The notes under the pieces are model-generated. The model saw only the letters and a program-made list of their open reading frames with translations. It had not been told where the DNA came from and made no database searches. The position numbers and the translations under genes are program-made. This document shows, in pieces, positions 51,204 through 59,122 of a stretch of 59,382 bases of DNA (position 1 is the stretch's first letter; every line of letters begins with the position of its first letter). This DNA is from Negativibacillus sp. (GTDB lineage Bacteria > Bacillota > Clostridia > Oscillospirales > Ruminococcaceae), in contig JAHHTY010000003.1 in assembly GCA_020024325.1 (NCBI GenBank), positions 1 to 59,382 of the forward strand. Direction: 5' to 3'.

Positions 51204-54092
51204 TTAGTCGCGGTATTCCTCAATCATATAAGCCTCGAAGATATCGCCGACTTTCAGGTCGCCGAATTTTTCGATACCCATACCACATTCGTAGCCTCTT
51301 GCAACCTCTTTGACGTCATCTTTGAAACGTTTGAGGGAGGTCAGATGTTCGTCAGCAATGATGATACCGTCACGAACGATGCGGATTTCTGCATTTCTGG
51401 TAATTTTACCTTCCAGAACATAACATCCGGCAACGGTTCCAACACCGGTAATCTTGAATACCTCACGAACTTCTGCACGGCCCAACTCAACCTCACGAGT
51501 TTTTGGAGCGAGCATACCCTTCATAGCGGAGGAAATTTCTTCGATTGCATCGTAGATTACACGATACATTCTCATATCAACGCCTTCGCTTTCTGCCATA
51601 TCTCTTGCGATTGGGTCAGGACGAACGTTGAATCCTACGATGATTGCACCGCAAGCCTCTGCCAACATAACGTCGGATTTGCTTACTGCACCAACGGCAC
51701 CGTGGATAACCTTAACGCGAACCTCTGCATTGCTGAGTTTTTCAAGGGATTGTTTTACAGCCTCTACAGAACCCTGAACGTCTGCCTTTACAATCAGTGG
51801 CAGTTCTTTGGTTTCGCCAACTTCAATCTGTTCAAACAGATTATCCAGAGTAACTTTCTGGTAGGAGCTGAATTCTTTCTCTTTTGCTTCCTGTTTTCTC
51901 TTTTCAACCAGTTCTTTTGCCAGTCTTTCATCTTCAACTGCATTGAACTCGTCGCCTGCTGCCGGAACTTCTGCAAGACCGGTAATCTCAACAGGAGTGG
52001 ATGGACCTGCTGTGTCAATTTTCTCACCCTTAGAGTTTGTCATAACACGAACACGGCCGATTGCTGTACCTGCGATTACGCTATCGCCGGATTTGAGGGT
52101 ACCGTTCTGAATCAGGATGGTTGCAACAGGGCCGCGACCTTTATCCAGTTTTGCCTCGATAACGGTTCCTTTTGCCATTCTATCCGGATTTGCTTTAAGT
52201 TCTTTTACTTCTGCTACCAGCTGGATGTTTTCCAGAAGGTCCTGAATACCCATCTTTGTTTTTGCGGAAACAGGAACACAGATAACGTCGCCGCCCCATT
52301 CTTCCGGAACAAGCTCATATTCTGTAAGTTCTTGTTTTACCTTTTCAGGGTCTGCGGTTGGCTTATCCATCTTATTGATTGCAACGATGATAGATACGCC
52401 TGCTGCTTTTGCATGGTTGATGGATTCTACTGTCTGTGGCATGATGCCGTCGTCAGCAGCTACAACCAGAACAGCGATATCGGTGATATCCGCACCACGA
52501 GCACGCATTGAAGTGAACGCCTCATGTCCAGGAGTGTCCAGGAAGGTAATTGGTTTGCCGTTTACATTTACCTGATATGCACCGATGTGCTGGGTAATAC
52601 CACCTGCCTCGGTGGAGGTAACGTCTGCATGACGGATTGCGTCCAAGATGGAAGTTTTACCGTGGTCAACGTGACCCATAACAACAACAACCGGCGGACG
52701 TTCCACTTTCTGTTCATCGTTATCTTCGCTGTCATCAAAGAGTCTTTCTTCGATGGTAACAACAACCTCACGCTCTACCTTTGCACCGATTTCCATTGCA
52801 ACCAAAGCAGCGGTATCATAGTCGATGATATCGGAAACGGATTTCATCTCGCCCAGCATCATCAGACGTTTGATAATTTCTGCGGACTGAATCTTCAGTT
52901 TCAGTGCCAAATCGCCAACAGTGATTTCATCCGGCAGGGTGATGTGCAGCTTCTGACGACGCTCACGCTCCATCTCCAGCTTTTTGAGTTTCTCCATCTC
53001 CTTATCTTTTTTGGACATGAAGTTTTTCTTTTTATTATTTCTGCCGCCGATTTTTTGTTTTTTCAGTCCATCATCTCTTTTGGACATATTTTCAGGAGCA
53101 ATCTGTTCATAACGCTCGTTGTATTTATCCAGCTCTACGTTAGCTGCACGCATATCAACATGGCGAATCATCTTGCCGTTTACGTTTTCATCCAGTTCGG
53201 GATTGATGGAAGATGCTTGACGTGGAGCCGATGCAGGAACCGGTTTTGCAGGTTTCTGTGTTGGCTTTGAATTGTTGTTTGGGCGGTCGTTATTGAATCT
53301 CGGTTTATCACCGAATTTGTTTGGACGGTCGCCAAACTTATTTGGGCGGTCGCCGCGGTCATTGCGGTCGTTATTAAATCTCGGTTTGTCGCCGAATTTG
53401 TTTGGACGGTCACCACGGTCGTTGCGGTCGTTGTTGGATCTTGGTTTATCGCCGAATTTGTTTGGGCGGTCGCCGGAACGGTTATCGTTCTGCGGACGAT
53501 CTCCCTGACGTTTGCGGTCGTTATTATTATTGCGCAGGCGTTCCCCATTATTTACAGGACGGTCGCCGGAACGGTTGTCGTTCTGTGGACGATTGCCCTG
53601 TGGACGTTTCTGTGTATCATTCATATACTCTATCTCCCTCTCCTCGCCCTTTACCTGATTATCAGACAGGTAAGACTGCTGGTCTTTCACGGAATGTGGT
53701 TCTTCCTCTTTTTCTGCAAGCGGTTCCGGTGTTTTTTGGGTTTTAACTTTCTCCGCTTTTGTTTGTTCTTGTGTTTGTGGTGGCAATGTATTCTCTTCCT
53801 GTGCCGGCTGCACCGTTTTTTTCTTGGCAGCAGGTTCTTTTTTCTTTTCTGCTGTCTTTTTTTCCGGTTCAGGTTTTTTTGATTCCTCTTTATAAGCATA
53901 ATAGCTACTAAGGTCTGCCAGCTGATTTTTTTGAGTATAGGTTTCAAAGATCAGGTTCAGTTCTTCCCCTGTTAAAACGGTTGTACGCTTTTTTTCACCG
54001 GAAAAGTGCTGATCCAAAAGTTCCACAATCTCATTCATTGGAACATTTAAGTCTTTTGCAACCTCATGTATTCTGTATTTATTGTTTATCAT
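51204..54092 (-). CDS. infB: Translation initiation factor IF-2 with repeat-rich N-terminus
   Basis: IF-2 is the GTPase that places fMet-tRNA on the ribosome. The 962 aa start with an IF2_N helix domain (YRIHEVAKDLNVPMNEIVELL). A Lys/Glu/Gln-rich stretch follows (about 70-150), then an Arg/Asp/Asn/Gly repeat region (about 165-290) and a second IF2_N domain (about 390-440). The GTPase domain has GHVDHGKTS (about 475), DTPGHEAF (about 522) and NKMDKP (about 576). Domains II-IV fill the rest. ATG at 54092. The repeat region is encoded by 60-bp tandem repeats. IF-2 N-termini are generally variable, so length is not a concern. Confidence 0.97.
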   Translation of the reverse strand: MINNKYRIHEVAKDLNVPMNEIVELLDQHFSGEKKRTTVLTGEELNLIFETYTQKNQLADLSSYYAYKEESKKPEPEKKTAEKKKEPAAKKKTVQPAQEENTLPPQTQEQTKAEKVKTQKTPEPLAEKEEEPHSVKDQQSYLSDNQVKGEEREIEYMNDTQKRPQGNRPQNDNRSGDRPVNNGERLRNNNNDRKRQGDRPQNDNRSGDRPNKFGDKPRSNNDRNDRGDRPNKFGDKPRFNNDRNDRGDRPNKFGDRPNKFGDKPRFNNDRPNNNSKPTQKPAKPVPASAPRQASSINPELDENVNGKMIRHVDMRAANVELDKYNERYEQIAPENMSKRDDGLKKQKIGGRNNKKKNFMSKKDKEMEKLKKLEMERERRQKLHITLPDEITVGDLALKLKIQSAEIIKRLMMLGEMKSVSDIIDYDTAALVAMEIGAKVEREVVVTIEERLFDDSEDNDEQKVERPPVVVVMGHVDHGKTSILDAIRHADVTSTEAGGITQHIGAYQVNVNGKPITFLDTPGHEAFTSMRARGADITDIAVLVVAADDGIMPQTVESINHAKAAGVSIIVAINKMDKPTADPEKVKQELTEYELVPEEWGGDVICVPVSAKTKMGIQDLLENIQLVAEVKELKANPDRMAKGTVIEAKLDKGRGPVATILIQNGTLKSGDSVIAGTAIGRVRVMTNSKGEKIDTAGPSTPVEITGLAEVPAAGDEFNAVEDERLAKELVEKRKQEAKEKEFSSYQKVTLDNLFEQIEVGETKELPLIVKADVQGSVEAVKQSLEKLSNAEVRVKVIHGAVGAVSKSDVMLAEACGAIIVGFNVRPDPIARDMAESEGVDMRMYRVIYDAIEEISSAMKGMLAPKTREVELGRAEVREVFKITGVGTVAGCYVLEGKITRNAEIRIVRDGIIIADEHLTSLKRFKDDVKEVARGYECGMGIEKFGDLKVGDIFEAYMIEEYRD
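53281..53475 (-). repeat. 60-bp tandem repeats inside infB
   Basis: The blocks at 53341-53400 and 53401-53460 are near-identical 60-bp copies, with partial, more divergent copies on both sides. Each encodes about 20 residues of the type DRNDRGDRPNKFGDKPR. The frame is kept throughout, so copy number could vary without breaking the gene. Confidence 0.85.
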
Positions 54093-54145
54093 CGAAACAT
54101 ACGCCTCCTTTTATCAGGAATGCTTTTGTCCTGCTGAAAATACTT

Positions 54146-54454
54146 TTATCTGCTCTTAACGGAAACGGAAGCAATCTTTTTTGCAAAACCTTCATCGGTC
54201 AGAGCAATCACGCCGGAGCGTTTTCCGCAGACGTGAAAGATTTCCTCCATTGTTACCTGAAGTTCTATTGGCTGAATCTGATTTTTTTCTCCGATGAAGC
54301 ACAGTTCCTTTTTACTTTTTTCGGAAAGATCGGCACTGTAAAACAACCCCTTTACGCTGCCGTCCTTTACTCCATCTGCTACCTTATCAAAGCCCAGAAC
54401 CAATTTACCTGCTTTGCGTGCAAGGGAAAGCATTGAAAGCTCTTGTTTTTGCAT
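54146..54454 (-). CDS. ylxQ: L7Ae-family ribosomal/RNA-binding protein YlxQ
   Basis: The 102-aa protein has the L7Ae/L30e RNA-binding fold: MLSLARKAGKLVLGFDKV (about 8-25), LFYSADLSEKSKKEL (about 37-51), CGKRSGVIALTDEGFAKKI (about 76-94). Its exact role is not settled; family members bind kink-turn RNA. Its place between the YlxR gene and infB is conserved in firmicutes. ATG at 54454 after AGGAGG. Confidence 0.92.
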   Translation of the reverse strand: MQKQELSMLSLARKAGKLVLGFDKVADGVKDGSVKGLFYSADLSEKSKKELCFIGEKNQIQPIELQVTMEEIFHVCGKRSGVIALTDEGFAKKIASVSVKSR

Positions 54455-54482
54455 GGTGTTCCTCCTTTTCCTGTGTTATAGT

Positions 54483-54761
54483 TTATTGCTCTTTAAGTTG
54501 AGTACAAAGTTGTTCTTCCAGTCGTTGATAAACCTCATCCGGGATAGCAGTTTCCAGCGCTCTTTCCAGCTGATGGGTCTTTTTTGCCTTTTCAAGGCAC
54601 TGCCGATTTGCACACAGGTAAGCACCGCGTCCGGATTTTTTTCCGACAAAATCTATGCTGATTTCTCCTTCGGGAGATCTTACAACACGAATCAGTTCTT
54701 TTTTCGGTTTATGTTCCCGACAACCGGTACACATACGCACCGGCACTTTTTTTGCCTGCAT
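54483..54761 (-). CDS. rnpM: YlxR/RnpM-family RNA-binding protein (DUF448)
   Basis: The 92 aa carry the family signature VPVRMCTGCREHKPKKELIRVVR (split over about 6-28), the GRGAYLCANRQCLEKA segment (about 44-59) and a basic surface. Members bind RNA; in Bacillus the protein (YlxR, renamed RnpM) has been linked to RNase P. ATG at 54761 lies 27 bp after nusA. Confidence 0.93.
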   Translation of the reverse strand: MQAKKVPVRMCTGCREHKPKKELIRVVRSPEGEISIDFVGKKSGRGAYLCANRQCLEKAKKTHQLERALETAIPDEVYQRLEEQLCTQLKEQ

Positions 54762-54788
54762 TCTGCCACCCCCTTTTGTGAGCTTCTA

Positions 54789-55943
54789 TTAAAATTCGTC
54801 GTCTGCAAACAAATCTTCCACAGCCTTATCAATCTGTGCCTGGGTTTCTAACTTCAGTCTTTCAACTTCTTCGATAATCTGCTCTGCCTGGCTTTCCGGA
54901 CCGATATCAATCTTCCAACCGGTCAGTCTTGCTGCCAGACGAACATTCTGTCCTTTATTGCCGATTGCCAAAGAAAGCTGACTGTCCGGTACGATTGCTT
55001 TGCAATCTTTTGCACCTGTTGGGTCGATAAGAACCTGAGAAACCTCTGCTGGGGAAAGTGCTGCTGCAATCAGCTCTTGAGGATTTTCACTGTAACGGAT
55101 TACATCGATTTTCTCTCCGCCCAATTCTTCCACGATAGCAGAAACTCGGGTTCCCTTTGGACCGATGCAAGCACCGACTGCGTCTACATTTTCATCTTTG
55201 CTCCATACAGCAATCTTTGTTCTGGAACCTGCTTCACGGGATACTGCCTTAATTTCAACTGTTCCGTCTTTAATTTCCGGGGTGTGCATCTCAAACAAAC
55301 GTTTGATTAGTCCGGGATGGGTACGGGAAAGCATAAGTTTTGGGTTTTTGCCGCTGGTGAGAACATCTACGACATAGACCATAACACGCTGACCTTCCTG
55401 AAGTTCTTCCCCCGGAACCTGTTCGCTTTTTGGCAGGATTGCTTCGGTCTTGTCAATTTCAACAGTGGCGTTTCCTTTTACTTCGTCAATTTTAAGGATC
55501 GGAACAGAAACAATCTCGAATTTTTTGTCCATATATTTCTGAGCAATCTGGCCTTTTTCTGCCTCGCTGATTGCCTGACGGATAACGTGTTTTGCAGACT
55601 GAGCTGCAATTCTTCCGAACTGTTTTGTTTCCAGCGGAATTTCTACGACACCGCCAATGTGAGCCACTCTGCTGTATTTGGTAGCATCGGAGAGGGTGAT
55701 TTCTGTTTCCGGATTTTCCACTTCTTCTACAACATTCTTGCGAATTGCTACATAGAAGCGTTTTTGGACAGGGTTAATTTCAACAATGGTGTTTTCGCTG
55801 CCGCCGATATCACGTTTAATTGCAATAGCGATTGCATTACTGATTTTTTCAATCAAGTAAGACATTGGAATACCCTTTTCTTTTTCCAATAAAGCCAGAG
55901 CTTCAAAGACCTCACTGTTGATTACGTTCATATTTGATGCCAC
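54789..55943 (-). CDS. nusA: Transcription termination/antitermination factor NusA
   Basis: NusA binds RNA polymerase and affects pausing and termination. The 384 aa have the N-terminal polymerase-binding domain (1-125), the S1 domain (about 130-200), and KH1/KH2 (RTKIAVWSKDENVDAVGACIGPKGTRV at about 235-261, IAIGNKGQNVRLAARLTGWKIDI at about 325-347). The acidic repeats of proteobacterial NusA are absent, as usual in firmicutes. The start is GTG at 55943, 8 nt from AGGAGG; ATG four codons on is less well placed. Confidence 0.96.
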   Translation of the reverse strand: MASNMNVINSEVFEALALLEKEKGIPMSYLIEKISNAIAIAIKRDIGGSENTIVEINPVQKRFYVAIRKNVVEEVENPETEITLSDATKYSRVAHIGGVVEIPLETKQFGRIAAQSAKHVIRQAISEAEKGQIAQKYMDKKFEIVSVPILKIDEVKGNATVEIDKTEAILPKSEQVPGEELQEGQRVMVYVVDVLTSGKNPKLMLSRTHPGLIKRLFEMHTPEIKDGTVEIKAVSREAGSRTKIAVWSKDENVDAVGACIGPKGTRVSAIVEELGGEKIDVIRYSENPQELIAAALSPAEVSQVLIDPTGAKDCKAIVPDSQLSLAIGNKGQNVRLAARLTGWKIDIGPESQAEQIIEEVERLKLETQAQIDKAVEDLFADDEF

Positions 55944-55989
55944 GTCTGCTGCCTCCTAAAATATTATCAAAACAAGTTATATTCCTAAT

Positions 55990-56496
55990 TTATATCTTTG
56001 CGTTTTTCCAGTCAATTTCTTCATACAGTCGGATGTATGCCGCATCCTTTTTCGGGAAGGAAATTTCGTTGCCTTCAAAATTAACAGTCACGCTTTGTTC
56101 GTCACACTTTGTGAGAGTTCCGACAAACTCGCGCAGACTTTTTCCGTCCTCCTGCTGCATTGGGCGAATCAATTTTACCTCTACATCTTGCCCCAAATAT
56201 TTTTGGAAATGCCATGGGCGAACAAGGTCTCTGCCGATTCCCGGAGAGGACACTTCGAAGTAATAAGACTGGCTGATTGGGTCTTCTTCATCTAAAATCT
56301 TATCAAATCTTCTGCTCAGGTTTTCGCAGTCATCAATGGTAACGCCACCCTCTTTATCAATAAAAAGACGCAGATACCACGATGCACCCTCCTTTTCAAA
56401 ACGAACGTCCCACAGCTGAAGCCCCATTTCTGCGACGATAGGCTCAGCAAGTGCAGTAACAACCTCTACGGTATTTGGTTTTTTTGATGTTGCCAA
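55990..56496 (-). CDS. rimP: Ribosome maturation factor RimP
   Basis: RimP assists 30S subunit assembly. The 168 aa show LRLFIDKEGGVTIDDCENLSRRFDKILDEED (split over about 42-72), the YYFEVSSPGIGRDLVRPWHF motif (about 78-97) and a C-terminal SH3-like domain. The start is TTG at 56496 after AAGGAA. It heads the rimP-nusA-rnpM-ylxQ-infB-rbfA-nrnA-truB operon and follows a structured leader. Confidence 0.95.
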   Translation of the reverse strand: MATSKKPNTVEVVTALAEPIVAEMGLQLWDVRFEKEGASWYLRLFIDKEGGVTIDDCENLSRRFDKILDEEDPISQSYYFEVSSPGIGRDLVRPWHFQKYLGQDVEVKLIRPMQQEDGKSLREFVGTLTKCDEQSVTVNFEGNEISFPKKDAAYIRLYEEIDWKNAKI

Positions 56497-56524
56497 AAGC
56501 TATTCCTTCCTTTCCCGAACATTA

Positions 56525-56540
56525 CGGTAAAATTTTACCG
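56525..56540. repeat. Perfect 16-bp palindrome in the rimP leader
   Basis: CGGTAAAATTTTACCG is a perfect palindrome between the leader terminator and the rimP ribosome binding site. As RNA it could form a 6-bp stem with an AAUU loop; as DNA it resembles a dimeric operator. Confidence 0.75.
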
Positions 56541-56543
56541 CTT

Positions 56544-56680
56544 AACAAAACAAAAGAGCGGGTAGCCCCACTCTTTCCTTACACTTCGTTACCTTCATGG
56601 GGAAAACCACGACATCACCCCCATGATACAGTTTAGAACACAGCGACAGGAGTTTAACCTGCACTTTGCCCTACACTTCT
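56544..56680 (-). ncRNA. Structured attenuator-like leader RNA of the rimP-nusA operon, family unassigned
   Basis: From a predicted start near 56680 the minus-strand RNA forms several helices. They are CAGG/CCTG (about 56652-56636), CATGGGG with CCCCATG (about 56621-56595) and a terminator stem (56567-56576 with 56553-56562) followed by TTTTGTTTTG. The 5' end (AAGAG and GTAG) can pair with the 3' half of the terminator (CTAC and CTCTT), so a terminator/antiterminator switch is possible. rimP begins about 50 nt past the terminator. I do not recognise a riboswitch, 6S or SRP RNA signature. Confidence 0.5.
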
Positions 56681-56685
56681 CTTAT

Positions 56686-56714
56686 AGACTACCATATTTT
56701 CATATCTTTTGCAA
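56686..56714 (-). promoter_or_regulatory. Promoter of the rimP-nusA-infB operon
   Basis: TTGCAA (56709-56714) and TAGTCT (56686-56691) on the minus strand are 17 bp apart with a TGG extended -10. The -10 is poor but the layout fits the leader RNA. Confidence 0.5.
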
Positions 56715-56841
56715 GCCCTTATCTGAATTTTTTCCCAAAAAGAGCCAGTTTATTTTTCATTTTAAATCTTCTTTTCTTATAAAAAGCGCTGTCAATTTAA
56801 AACAAGCTTTTTAAAAATGCAGCGAAAAGCAGCTTGACAGC

Positions 56842-56871
56842 TTGACCAAAACATAATTGCCATGATATACT
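56842..56871 (+). promoter_or_regulatory. Promoter of the ABC-F gene
   Basis: TTGACC (56842-56847) and TATACT (56866-56871) are 18 bp apart with an extended -10 (TGA). It is divergent from the rimP promoter, about 130 bp away. An 8-bp inverted repeat (GCTGTCAA near 56789, TTGACAGC near 56834) lies just upstream. Confidence 0.65.
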
Positions 56872-56903
56872 GATGGAGAATATTCACGGAATGGAGAATT
56901 AAG

Positions 56904-58499
56904 ATGATTACAGTCAACAATGTCAGTCTGGATTTCAGTGGACAGAAGCTGTTTTCCGACGTTAATCTTTTATTCAATGCCGGCAACTGTTATGGCGTTA
57001 TCGGGGCTAACGGAGCCGGAAAATCTACCTTTTTAAAGATTTTATCCGGTGAGCTGGAGCCTTCTACCGGTTCGGTTGAAATTCCGGACGGAGAGCGTAT
57101 GTCGGTATTAAAGCAGGACCACTTTGCTTATGATAATTTTTCTGTTTTAGATACCATCATTCAGGGCAACCCTCGTTTGTATGAAATTATGCAGCAAAAA
57201 GATGCTCTATATAATAAGGAAGACTTTACCGATGAAGACGGAGAGCTTGCAGCCCAGCTGGAAGCTGAATTTGCAGAGCTGAACGGTTGGGAAATCGAAA
57301 CAGAAATCAGCAAACTGCTCAAAGGTCTTGGTCTTGACCAGAGTCTTTTATATGATCAGATGAGCTCTTTGGGAGACAAAGAGAAAGTTAAAATCCTGTT
57401 GGCACAGGCTTTATTCGGTCAGCCTGAAATTATCCTGTTGGACGAGCCGACCAACCACCTGGATCTTGCTTCTATCACCTGGTTGGAAGAATTCTTGATG
57501 GACTATGTGGGAACTGTTATTATCGTATCCCATGACCGTCACTTCTTAAATAATGTCTGCACCCACATCGTTGATATTGACTACAATAAAATCAAAATGT
57601 ATGTCGGTAACTACGACTTCTGGTATGAATCCAGCCGCTTGATGCAGCGTATGATGGCAGACCAGAAACGCAAGGCAGACGAAAAAATCAAAGAGCTGCA
57701 AAACTTTATTGCTCGATTTGCCGCAAACAAATCCAAATCGAAACAGGCAACCTCCCGCCGCAAGCTGATTGACAAGCTGAGCGTAGAGGAACTTCCTGCT
57801 TCTTCCCGTAAATATCCTTATGTCGGCTTCACAATGGACCGTGAAATCGGCAAGGATGTTTTGAATGTGGACCGTGTCAGCAAGACCATTGACGGCGTAA
57901 AGGTTCTGAACAATATTTCTTTCACCGTTTCCAAAGGTGATAAAATTGCCTTTATCGGTGACAATGAAATTGCTCAGACAGCAATGATGCAGATTCTGGC
58001 AGAAGAAATCGAACCTGACGAAGGTTCCATCAAATGGGGTGTCAGCACTTCCCGTTCCTATTTCCCAAAAGACAACTCAGAATATTTTAACGGATGTGAT
58101 CTGCCCATTCTTCAGTGGCTCTCCCAGTACTCTAAAGATATTACCGAAACCTATCTGCGTGGATTTTTGGGAAGAATGCTTTTCTCCGGCGACGACGTAT
58201 ATAAACCGGTTCAGGTTCTTTCCGGAGGAGAAAAGGTTCGTTGTATGCTGTCCCGTATGATGCTGTTTGGTTCTAACGTTCTGATTTTGGATCAGCCGAC
58301 CAACCACTTGGACCTTGAGTCAATCACCGCAGTAAACAACGGCTTATCTGATTTTAAATCAAATGTCTTTTTCACTTCCCACGACCATGAGTTTGTAGAA
58401 ACCGTGGCAAACCGTATCATTGAAATTACACCGGACGGCATTATTGACCGCCGCTGTACCTTCGATGAATACCTCGAGTGGAAAGCAGAAAATAAGTAA
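56904..58499 (+). CDS. ABC-F family ATPase, YbiT/YkpA-like, with degenerate second site
   Basis: ABC-F proteins act on the ribosome and lack membrane spans. The 531 aa hold two ATPase domains joined by a basic linker (about 245-305). Domain 1 has Walker A GANGAGKSTFL (about 34-44) and Walker B ILLDEPTNHLD (about 180), but its signature is SSLGDKEKVKILLA instead of LSGGxxxR. Domain 2 has GDNEIAQTAM in place of a Walker A, a normal LSGGEKVRCML signature, and DQPTNHLD with Gln for the catalytic Glu. The GDNEIA form is familiar from the YbiT/YkpA branch. ATG at 56904 after GGAGAATT. It could be a translation factor; antibiotic resistance cannot be inferred. Confidence 0.9.
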   Translation: MITVNNVSLDFSGQKLFSDVNLLFNAGNCYGVIGANGAGKSTFLKILSGELEPSTGSVEIPDGERMSVLKQDHFAYDNFSVLDTIIQGNPRLYEIMQQKDALYNKEDFTDEDGELAAQLEAEFAELNGWEIETEISKLLKGLGLDQSLLYDQMSSLGDKEKVKILLAQALFGQPEIILLDEPTNHLDLASITWLEEFLMDYVGTVIIVSHDRHFLNNVCTHIVDIDYNKIKMYVGNYDFWYESSRLMQRMMADQKRKADEKIKELQNFIARFAANKSKSKQATSRRKLIDKLSVEELPASSRKYPYVGFTMDREIGKDVLNVDRVSKTIDGVKVLNNISFTVSKGDKIAFIGDNEIAQTAMMQILAEEIEPDEGSIKWGVSTSRSYFPKDNSEYFNGCDLPILQWLSQYSKDITETYLRGFLGRMLFSGDDVYKPVQVLSGGEKVRCMLSRMMLFGSNVLILDQPTNHLDLESITAVNNGLSDFKSNVFFTSHDHEFVETVANRIIEITPDGIIDRRCTFDEYLEWKAENK

Positions 58500-58513
58500 C
58501 GATTACCGAATAT

Positions 58514-58564
58514 TCCCCCGATTCTACCGCTTACATGAAAGCAGTGGAATCGGGGGATTTTTTC
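58514..58564 (+). terminator. Intrinsic terminator of the ABC-F gene
   Basis: The stem TCCCCCGATTC (58514-58524) with GAATCGGGGGA (58547-58557) extends inward through imperfect pairs and is followed by a T-rich tract. It starts 15 bp past the stop codon. Confidence 0.9.
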
Positions 58565-58611
58565 TGCTATACTCAAGATACCAAATCAGGATAATCAAAA
58601 GAGGTGACATC

Positions 58612-58972
58612 ATGAAGATTGAAATTAAAATTGACCCTTCCCTTTCAGAGCCGCGTCTTGTCATTACTGCACCTGTTTTAACACACGATCTGGAACAGTT
58701 GATTGCTCAGCTCAGCGAAAATAAGCCGAATTTTATTGCCGGATTTCGTGAGGAAGGAATGGAGCTGTTGGACCCCGGAGAAATCTACCGCTTTTACTCC
58801 TCGGGAACAAAAATCTGTGCTGAAACAGTAAACGGCGAATACATTGTCCGACTGTGTCGGATTTTTATTCTTTTTCCTGACTTTTCTGTTTTTCTTTCTT
58901 ATTATTTGGCTTTCTGTTTATCTATACTACCGTTCAAAAATCCGCAGTATTAACCATCAGCTTCATAAATAA
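58612..58972 (+). pseudogene. LytTR-like regulator remnant fused out of frame to a membrane-segment remnant
   Basis: From ATG 58612 (after GAGGTGA) about 80 residues resemble the N-terminal half of a small LytTR-domain regulator: an initial beta strand, a helical stretch, DPGEIYRFYSSGTKICAETVNGEY. The usual continuation (the LxELEExL helix and FxRISRS motif) is replaced from about 58850 by T-rich sequence. The original frame runs to a stop at 58953. In the +1 frame the same bases encode a hydrophobic stretch then SVYLYYRSKIRSINHQLHK to 58972, which looks like the end of a sensor-kinase membrane segment. A deletion joining two genes is the simplest reading, though T-rich DNA can mimic a membrane segment. 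Confidence 0.55.
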
Positions 58973-58987
58973 GGATAAATTTTTTTC

Positions 58988-59020
58988 AGGTGAGTTCGAG
59001 ATTTTATCTCGAACTCACCT
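58988..59020. repeat. Perfect 15-bp inverted repeat
   Basis: AGGTGAGTTCGAGAT (58988-59002), TTT, then its exact complement (59006-59020). The T-run lies before it on the plus strand, so it is not a standard plus-strand terminator, and on the minus strand it is followed by As. A second weaker hairpin (about 59032-59065) follows. Confidence 0.75.
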
Positions 59021-59064
59021 ATCCGCTTTTCGGGAAACTTTTTCGCTAAAAAAAGTTTTTCCCC

Positions 59065-59093
59065 TTGACCTTCCCTTTAAAATACGGTATAAT
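59065..59093 (+). promoter_or_regulatory. Promoter of tRNA-Thr
   Basis: TTGACC (59065-59070) and TATAAT (59088-59093) are 17 bp apart, with transcription expected to start near 59100, about 23 nt before the mature tRNA. Confidence 0.85.
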
Positions 59094-59122
59094 AGTTTAG
59101 GATTTCGTCGATGAAATATTTT

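Noticed and set aside
51135..52511. 458-codon open frame on the plus strand opposite infB
   Set aside because: It is fully antisense to the well-supported IF-2 gene, is Cys/Phe/Asn-rich as expected of a shadow frame, and resembles no family.
53270..53610. Repeats near 53.3-53.6 kb as a possible CRISPR array
   Set aside because: The copies are directly adjacent, in frame with infB and encode its repeat region; there are no unique spacers or cas genes.
56544..56680. rimP leader as 6S RNA, SRP RNA or tmRNA
   Set aside because: It is too short for 6S or tmRNA, lacks the SRP GGAAG/tetraloop signature, and its 3' terminator and position before rimP fit a leader better.
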